IMG/VR virus record: IMGVR_UViG_3300035209_000026
Location: 1-34,267 of that record
DNA length: 34,267 nucleotides
Source of the DNA: a virus
Direction: 5' to 3' (one strand)
The first letter of the stretch is position 1. The number at the start of each line of letters is the position of its first letter. The notes beneath the pieces are model-generated. The model ran no database searches. It saw only the letters and a list, made by a program, of their open reading frames with translations, and was not told the origin of the DNA. Shown in pieces: positions 29,749-34,267 of this stretch. The translations under genes and the position numbers were made by a program.

Positions 29749-31148
29749 TGCGCTCTCCTGGATCTCGATTCCATCACATGCCTAGCCCACCCTTCCGGGT
29801 CTTTGTAGCCGCGCATCCTGCCAAGCTCGGTCAGCCCTTCGATGCCTTTGGTGGACGCGGCCATTCCGTTCTGGCGCCGCTTCTCTCGCATCGCCTTTAG
29901 CTCAGCGGCGCGCTCCGGCGTCAACTCCTCAAGCTCCCCCTTCCTCTCCTTCACCACACGCGGGGCAACGGGGAACGCGGCGCCGCAGTTCTCGCATTTG
30001 AGCCCGGACGCGCTGCTGGCCGCAAAGCACACGGGACAGGTGCGCGCCTTGCGCACCGCGCCCTCTTTCTTCACGACCGCCGCACCGTGCAGCGACCACT
30101 CGATTTCGTCGTCAGGCATCCCGTGCCTGAGCGTGTTGCCCGCATGATCGAGGATCACGGCGTGCGTCTTTCCGGGCGCGGTGCGCAGGCATCGGCCGAC
30201 CTGTTGCAGCCACAGGCCGAGGCTCTGTGTCGGGCGAAGGCTTATGCCGCACACGATGTCCGGCACGTCGAAGCCTTCGGAGATCAGGTCGCACGACGCC
30301 ATCCCCAGCAGCCTGTCGCTCCGGTAGTCATCCATCGTCTGCGCGCGAACCTCTCTGCTCATCCCGCCGTCAACGTGCGCGCATGGAATTCCAGCCTCGG
30401 TGAACTGCTGCGCGGCGTGCTTCGCGTGGTCCACAGAAACGGCGAACAGGACGAACTTCTTGCCGCTCGCGTGCCGCTTATAAGTATCGACCGCGTTGCC
30501 CGTGATGCTGCTCACGTCCATGATCTTCGCAAGCTGACCGCGAACGAACTCTCGCATGTTCGTTCGGACCTTGCTCAAGTCTGCTGTTGGCGGCGCGAAT
30601 ACCTTCGGTCGAGCGAGGAACCCGCGAGCGATCAGCTCTCTCGTAGTCGGCCCCATGACCATCTCATCGAAGCACTCGCTCAAGCCCTCGCCGGACTGGC
30701 GCGTCGGCGTCGCTGTCACGCCGAGTGTGTGGATACCCGCGTAGTAGGCGCCAATCTGCCCCCAAGTCGTGCGGCCTACCGCATGGTGGGCCTCGTCGAT
30801 GATGAGTAGAGTCGGCTTCGGAATCTGATTGAGGCGGCTGACCAGCGTGAACACGGATGCCACTTGCACGGAGCGAGCCAAGAACATCGGGTGCCCGCCA
30901 GCGATCACGCCGGGGTCGATGCCAATGCGCCGGAGCGCGCCGACAACCTGCTCGACCAGCTCGGCTCGATGCACCAGGATCATCACTCTGCCGTGCGGAC
31001 GGACCTTCAGATGCTTGAGCGTCATGTCCGCGAACACAACGGTCTTGCCGCTGCCGGTCGGGCTGACGGCCAGCACGCGACGGGTGCTGCGGAAGGCTTC
31101 GCGTATGCGATCCTCCAGGCTGATCTGAAAGTCGTGGAGCTGGATCAT
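29745..31148 (-). CDS. SF2 (DEAH-type) helicase with C-terminal zinc ribbon
   Basis: The 467-residue protein has Q motif/motif I VLAVSPTGSGKT (residues 25-36), motif II LIIDEAHH (about 115-122), motif III TATPTR (145-150), a motif VI-like QVGRCLR, then a four-cysteine zinc ribbon (CPVCFAASSASGLKCENCG, about 375-393) and a basic tail. RAD25/DEAH-type phage helicases of this form remodel replication forks or R-loops. Start at the ATG at 31148 overlaps the preceding stop. It is the second gene of the leftward replication operon. Confidence 0.9.
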   Translation of the reverse strand: MIQLHDFQISLEDRIREAFRSTRRVLAVSPTGSGKTVVFADMTLKHLKVRPHGRVMILVHRAELVEQVVGALRRIGIDPGVIAGGHPMFLARSVQVASVFTLVSRLNQIPKPTLLIIDEAHHAVGRTTWGQIGAYYAGIHTLGVTATPTRQSGEGLSECFDEMVMGPTTRELIARGFLARPKVFAPPTADLSKVRTNMREFVRGQLAKIMDVSSITGNAVDTYKRHASGKKFVLFAVSVDHAKHAAQQFTEAGIPCAHVDGGMSREVRAQTMDDYRSDRLLGMASCDLISEGFDVPDIVCGISLRPTQSLGLWLQQVGRCLRTAPGKTHAVILDHAGNTLRHGMPDDEIEWSLHGAAVVKKEGAVRKARTCPVCFAASSASGLKCENCGAAFPVAPRVVKERKGELEELTPERAAELKAMREKRRQNGMAASTKGIEGLTELGRMRGYKDPEGWARHVMESRSRRAQ

Positions 31149-31453
31149 CAGCTACTTTTTTTCGGCATCACGCTTACGCCATCCGCGAACCGCTCGAAGA
31201 AGCCGCTCCACTCGGGGAGCCCCATCGGCGTGCCGAACTGAGTCGCTGCCGCCTCGGCGTAGATCTTCAGCACGCAGATGCGGGCGATCAACCGGAGCAA
31301 ATCCTCGGGTGTCGAGAACGCTTTCTCCAGTGGCACCATCAGCCGGCCGTGGCGCTGGATGTCGAAGCACGCCTGACTGGCGGCATCGTTGAGAACTTGC
31401 ATTCTTCCGACGATCAGCTTCATATCGAAGTTCTGCGGATCACTCTCTGCCAT
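31148..31453 (-). CDS. First gene of the replication operon, hypothetical, 101 aa
   Basis: A 101-residue acidic-to-neutral helical protein (MAESDPQNFDMKLIVGRMQV) with Cys in ASQACFDIQRHG and an end rich in Phe, Ser and Lys (GFFERFADGVSVMPKKSS). AAGGGG lies six bases before the ATG. It is the first product from the divergent operator region and overlaps the helicase start by one base. Function unknown; placement suggests replication or control. Confidence 0.68.
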   Translation of the reverse strand: MAESDPQNFDMKLIVGRMQVLNDAASQACFDIQRHGRLMVPLEKAFSTPEDLLRLIARICVLKIYAEAAATQFGTPMGLPEWSGFFERFADGVSVMPKKSS

Positions 31454-31463
31454 AACGTACCCC

Positions 31464-31491
31464 TTGACAGCCTGTAGCGAGTCGCTACACT
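31464..31491 (+). promoter_or_regulatory. Rightward promoter of the recombination operon
   Basis: TTGACA at 31464-31469 is a perfect -35 and TACACT at 31486-31491 a moderate -10 (four of six), with a 16-base spacer. The 17-bp palindrome at 31473-31489 fills the spacer and touches the -10, so the promoter looks repressible. It precedes the exonuclease gene at 31527. Confidence 0.55.
31473..31489. promoter_or_regulatory. Perfect 17-bp palindromic operator
   Basis: TGTAGCGA, one base, TCGCTACA: perfect 8-bp arms around a single central base. It lies between two divergent operons and overlaps the rightward promoter; a dimeric repressor bound here could control both directions. The XRE-type protein encoded at 28981-29190 is the obvious candidate binder. 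Confidence 0.65.
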
Positions 31492-31526
31492 ACACGCCGT
31501 CACCAACAAACGCAAGGGGCCTTGCA

Positions 31527-32471
31527 ATGCTTCATTATCCCAAGGGCCGAGAGGACTGGCTGGCGCTTCGCCACCAGTTCGTGAGCAGCACTGAGTCTGC
31601 TGCCGTGTTCGGCCACAGTCCGTATCTCACGCCTTACGAACTGGCCGTCTACAAGTCCGACAAGGCGAAGGATGATTTCGCCGGCAACGAGCGGACGGAG
31701 TGGGGGCTCGCCCTCCAGCGTCCCATCGCAGACAAGTTCGCAGAGAAGCACGGGCTGAAGATCCGCGCGCTCAACGCCTACGCCGCTCGAGGAGCCATCG
31801 GCGCGAGCTTCGACTTCGAGATCGTCGGAGCAGAGGGGACTGGCGCGCTTGCGGAAATGTACCGCACGCATGGCGCGGGAGTGCTGGAGATCAAGAACGT
31901 CGATGCCTGGATCTACAAGCAGCAGTGGGTCGATGGCGAGGCACCCGCTCACATCGAGATCCAGGTGCAGCACCAGCTCGAGGCCATCGAGCGAGAGTGG
32001 GCCATCATCGGTGTGCTGGTCGGAGGCAACCGCATGGAGCACATCGTTCGCTGGCGCGACAAGGAAGTGGGCCGCGCCATCGACGTGAAATGCACGGAGT
32101 TCTTGGAGAACTTGAAGGCCGGCGTCATGCCGCCAATCGAGCTGCCTGCGGACGCCGAGATCATTCGCAAGGTGTACAGTTTCGCGGACCCCGGCAAGGT
32201 GCTCGACGAGTCGATCATGGCGCCCGACGTGACTGACCAGATAGTCGCGCTTTGCGGACTGTACGAGGAAGCTGGCAAGACCAAGAGGGCGGCCGAGGAA
32301 GCTCAGAAGTCCGCACAGGCTCAGCTCCTCCAGCTCATCGGCACGGCTGAGAAGGTCGTCACCAAGAGGTACGGCATCAGCGCAGGCATGGTCGCTGCCT
32401 GCCACATCGAATACGACCGAGAGCCGTATCGCCTGTTCCGAGTCACCGCCAAGAAGGAGAAGTCAAAGTGA
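31527..32471 (+). CDS. YqaJ-type (lambda-exonuclease-like) recombinase nuclease
   Basis: The 314-residue protein starts at the ATG at 31527, with AAGGGG ahead. It carries YqaJ features: WLALRHQFVSSTESAAVFGH near residue 11-30, TEWGLALQRPIADKFAEKHG with Glu58, an acidic SFDFEIV near 94-100, LEIKN (Glu121, Lys123) and QVQHQLEAIE (near 146-155), forming the PD-(D/E)xK core. It digests one strand from double-strand ends to make 3' tails for the RecT protein two genes on. A helical C-terminus (about 265-290) is rich in Ala and Lys. Confidence 0.9.
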   Translation: MLHYPKGREDWLALRHQFVSSTESAAVFGHSPYLTPYELAVYKSDKAKDDFAGNERTEWGLALQRPIADKFAEKHGLKIRALNAYAARGAIGASFDFEIVGAEGTGALAEMYRTHGAGVLEIKNVDAWIYKQQWVDGEAPAHIEIQVQHQLEAIEREWAIIGVLVGGNRMEHIVRWRDKEVGRAIDVKCTEFLENLKAGVMPPIELPADAEIIRKVYSFADPGKVLDESIMAPDVTDQIVALCGLYEEAGKTKRAAEEAQKSAQAQLLQLIGTAEKVVTKRYGISAGMVAACHIEYDREPYRLFRVTAKKEKSK

Positions 32472-32683
32472 GCCGAATCTATCTCGTTACCGACAGCGCC
32501 GAGAAGCCGCATCTGGTGCGCGCCGACAACCGCAGCCAGGCAATCCGGCGTATTGCCGAGATCACCATGATGTGCCACGTGGCGGACCAAGACACGTTGG
32601 TGAACCTCGTGGCCGCGGGAGAGCGCGTCATCAATGCCGGAGAGGCGCAGCAGGCGCTTCCAATCGAAGGAGAGGACGAATGA
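32468..32683 (+). CDS. Small hypothetical protein between exonuclease and RecT
   Basis: A 71-residue product from a GTG with AAGGAG eight bases upstream, overlapping the exonuclease stop (GTGA) and the RecT start (ATGA). It reads MSRIYLVTDSAEKPHLVRAD, an alpha/beta-type start, with an acidic end (LPIEGEDE). Such proteins between exonuclease and annealing protein are seen in phage recombination sets and may control their activity. Not identified by family. Confidence 0.72.
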   Translation: MSRIYLVTDSAEKPHLVRADNRSQAIRRIAEITMMCHVADQDTLVNLVAAGERVINAGEAQQALPIEGEDE

Positions 32684-33624
32684 GCGTGTCAACGGAAGTC
32701 GCGCGCATGGATGTGATTCTGAGCACGCTGCGCTCGGAAGGCATTCAGACGCACCTGAAGAACAACCTGCCGCCAGAGATCTCGGTGGACAAGTTCACGA
32801 GCGTCACCATTGCCGCTCTGAACAACAACCCGGAGCTTGCCACGGCGGACAGCCAAAGCCTTTACAGCGCCATCATCAAGGCAGCGCAGGACAATCTGTT
32901 GCCGGACGGGCGGGAGGGTGCGCTTGTCATCTTCAACACGAACGTCGCCGGCCGGGATCAGCCGCCGATGTGGGTGAAGAAGGTGCAGTGGATGCCGATG
33001 ATGTACGGGCTGCGCAAGCGCTTGGGAGAGATCGGCATTCTCATCGACGCGCAAGTCGTTCACGAGAACGATGACTTCGTGTACGAGTTCGGTGACAACC
33101 CCACCATCGCACACAAGCCGCCGAAGCTCGGCAAGCCGCGCGGAGAGATCATTGGCACGTATGCCGTCGCTACGCTCAAGGACGGATCCAAGATGCGCGA
33201 GGTCATGGACAAGGACCAGGTGCAGGCAGTCCGCGCGCAGTCGCGTGCGGCAAACTCGCTCATGTGGACGAAGTTCGAGAGCGAGGGGTATCGCAAGACT
33301 GTTGCGCGCCGGCTCGTGAAGTCCCTTCCGATCACCGATCAGAAGGTTCTCAACATGCTCAAGGCCGATGACGAGCAGTTCACGTTCGAGCAAGAGGGGA
33401 ATGGTCAGCCAGATCCCGCCGCGCAGACGGAGGCGAGTGCGCCGCCGCCAGCAGCGGACGCTCCCAAGCCGCCGCGCCCGAAGGCGCTGGAGGCGGTTGT
33501 GCAGGCGACGAAGCCCCTCCCCACTCAGCCTGAGAAGGTCGCCGTGACGCCGGCACCGAAGGCTGCGGCGAAGCCCGTCACTGCGGCGCCGGCTCCTTCA
33601 GGAGACGAAAGTGAAGTGTTCTGA
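32680..33624 (+). CDS. recT: RecT-family single-strand annealing protein
   Basis: The 314-residue protein has the RecT core in about residues 10-230: PEISVDKFTSVTIAALNNNP, SLYSAIIKAAQDNLLPDGRE, VQWMPMMYGLRKRLGE and SRAANSLMWTKFESEGYRKT, a fold that anneals and pairs single strands. The C-terminal 70 residues are Pro/Ala/Lys-rich and disordered, ending PSGDESEVF, like the acidic-hydrophobic tip of SSB proteins. It overlaps the preceding gene by four bases. Together with the YqaJ nuclease it forms a lambda Red-like exonuclease-annealase pair. Confidence 0.92.
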   Translation: MSVSTEVARMDVILSTLRSEGIQTHLKNNLPPEISVDKFTSVTIAALNNNPELATADSQSLYSAIIKAAQDNLLPDGREGALVIFNTNVAGRDQPPMWVKKVQWMPMMYGLRKRLGEIGILIDAQVVHENDDFVYEFGDNPTIAHKPPKLGKPRGEIIGTYAVATLKDGSKMREVMDKDQVQAVRAQSRAANSLMWTKFESEGYRKTVARRLVKSLPITDQKVLNMLKADDEQFTFEQEGNGQPDPAAQTEASAPPPAADAPKPPRPKALEAVVQATKPLPTQPEKVAVTPAPKAAAKPVTAAPAPSGDESEVF

Positions 33625-33823
33625 TTTCTGGGTGATGAGTCTTATGAAGATATTGGCCGCAGTGGGAATCGGCGCAACAATTTTGTTGGCTTTTCGCTTT
33701 GTCCGTGACTACTTGGACATGCGGGCCTTCGTTAGAGAGTCCAGGCGCGACGCGGAGCGACGGAGTAAAGAGATCGAAAAGACTGATTCATCGTTGAGCG
33801 AGGGAGAGAAACATGCTGACTGA
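33611..33823 (+). CDS. Single-helix membrane protein, 70 aa
   Basis: A 70-residue protein from a GTG at 33611, supported by GGAG about six bases upstream; it overlaps the RecT stop. A hydrophobic helix lies at about residues 12-29 (MKILAAVGIGATILLAFRFV), followed by a charged, helical, probably coiled-coil tail rich in Arg, Glu and Ser. It may tether a recombination or replication complex to the membrane, or belong to a host-membrane modification. No family recognised. Confidence 0.65.
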   Translation: MKCSDFWVMSLMKILAAVGIGATILLAFRFVRDYLDMRAFVRESRRDAERRSKEIEKTDSSLSEGEKHAD

Positions 33824-34166
33824 ACCAATCGGCACCCCGCCGCCAAAGACGCCGACGCACGTCGATGACTGGGTATCGAGTTCCTACCCGCAGCCAACGC
33901 CAGCTGAAGCCTATGCACAGTGGGTCATGCTGCACATGCGCCTGCCTGCCGTGATGAAAAGCAAGTTCCGGCCTTTCATGCAGGACCACAAGCTGTTCTG
34001 CACTTTCGAGGACAAGCGCTGGCGCGTCACTGGCGGATCGAGGCTGGGCGATGTATGGCTGGCAGAGGACTTCGAGCTAGATACCGGCTACGACAAGCGC
34101 GTGATGCTGGACGACTGCTCAGAGTGGTCGCCCTCCGCACTGACAAAGAGGGAACAGCATGAATAA
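33813..34166 (+). CDS. Hypothetical protein, 117 aa
   Basis: A 117-residue soluble protein with GAGGGAGAG about six bases before the ATG at 33813, overlapping the previous gene by 11 bases. It starts with a Pro/Thr-rich segment (MLTEPIGTPPPKTPTHVDDW) followed by a compact alpha/beta region with several Trp and Phe (KFRPFMQDHKLFCTFEDKRW). Part of the plus-strand recombination operon; function unknown. Confidence 0.68.
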   Translation: MLTEPIGTPPPKTPTHVDDWVSSSYPQPTPAEAYAQWVMLHMRLPAVMKSKFRPFMQDHKLFCTFEDKRWRVTGGSRLGDVWLAEDFELDTGYDKRVMLDDCSEWSPSALTKREQHE

Positions 34167-34267
34167 TGCTTACGATGCGATTGAATTGCTGGCGAGTGAG
34201 TTGAGCCACCGCTCGCCGAATATGACGGGCGATACGCACGAGGCGCTTGATGCGGTGGAGGCGGCTT
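34159..34267 (+). CDS. Partial small protein, C-terminus outside window
   Basis: The frame opens at an ATG at 34159, with AGAGGGAA just upstream, and continues to the window edge (36 complete codons). It overlaps the previous gene by eight bases. The visible sequence, MNNAYDAIELLASELSHRSP and then NMTGDTHEALDAVEAA, is helical and acidic. No domain is apparent. Confidence 0.55.
   Translation, partial: MNNAYDAIELLASELSHRSPNMTGDTHEALDAVEAA

Noticed and set aside
31500-32405. Minus-strand 301-codon frame opposite the exonuclease
   Set aside because: Antisense to clear YqaJ motifs; leucine, His and Asp bias typical of a shadow frame.
1-34267. CRISPR array, insertion sequence, integrase or attachment site
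   Set aside because: No regularly spaced repeats, transposase motif, integrase or tRNA-derived att core was seen by reading the sequence.

Overview
The window is part of a tailed double-stranded DNA bacteriophage genome of short-tailed (podovirus-like) type, GC-rich and most likely infecting a Gram-negative proteobacterium. The main evidence is a complete packaging and head module (large terminase, portal, scaffold-like protein, major capsid protein), a head-tail adaptor followed by a beta-propeller-like tail nozzle, and three large low-complexity proteins of the DNA-ejection type. No tape-measure protein, tail tube or sheath was seen. No integrase, DNA polymerase, RNA polymerase, confident small terminase or endolysin was recognised. 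Both ends of the window cut through genes.

Layout. (1) 1-23614, minus strand, is a single late gene block, read right to left: J-domain protein, HNH nuclease, an 898-aa tailspike-like protein with accessory fibre-like proteins and a PASTA-repeat protein, large terminase, two small proteins, portal, a 13-aa basic micro-ORF with RNA hairpins, head proteins, scaffold, major capsid protein, adaptor, nozzle, ejection proteins, a two-helix membrane protein and a cut-off fibre-like gene. Genes are tightly coupled by ATGA or TAATG overlaps or 1-5 base gaps. (2) 23615-24329 is a 715-bp non-coding divergent region. It holds a dyad matching the sigma-54 -24/-12 consensus on both strands, sigma-70-like promoters, a consensus DnaA box, an AT-rich stretch and several repeat families; it is the best candidate for control region and replication origin. 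(3) 24330-26725, plus strand, is an operon of nine small early-type genes, including a ribosome-modulation-factor-like protein, a zinc-ribbon protein, a 29-aa membrane peptide and an HTH protein. (4) 26586-31453, minus strand, is the replication operon: hypothetical protein, SF2 helicase with zinc ribbon, hypothetical protein, VRR-NUC nuclease, Cro/XRE-type HTH protein, and a TOPRIM primase fused to a VapE-like ATPase. (5) 31527-34267, plus strand, is the recombination operon: YqaJ-type exonuclease, a small protein, RecT annealing protein and small trailing genes, driven from a promoter that carries a perfect 17-bp palindromic operator.

How it fits together: the replication and recombination operons diverge from the 31454-31526 operator region, the early small-gene operon and the late operon diverge from 23615-24329, and the replication and early operons converge with overlapping 3' ends. 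The most notable points are the sigma-54-like dyad, the Rmf-like early protein, the J-domain protein at the head of the late operon, the 13-residue basic peptide next to the portal, UUCG hairpins in late mRNA, and an apparent one-base frameshift at the start of the PASTA gene.
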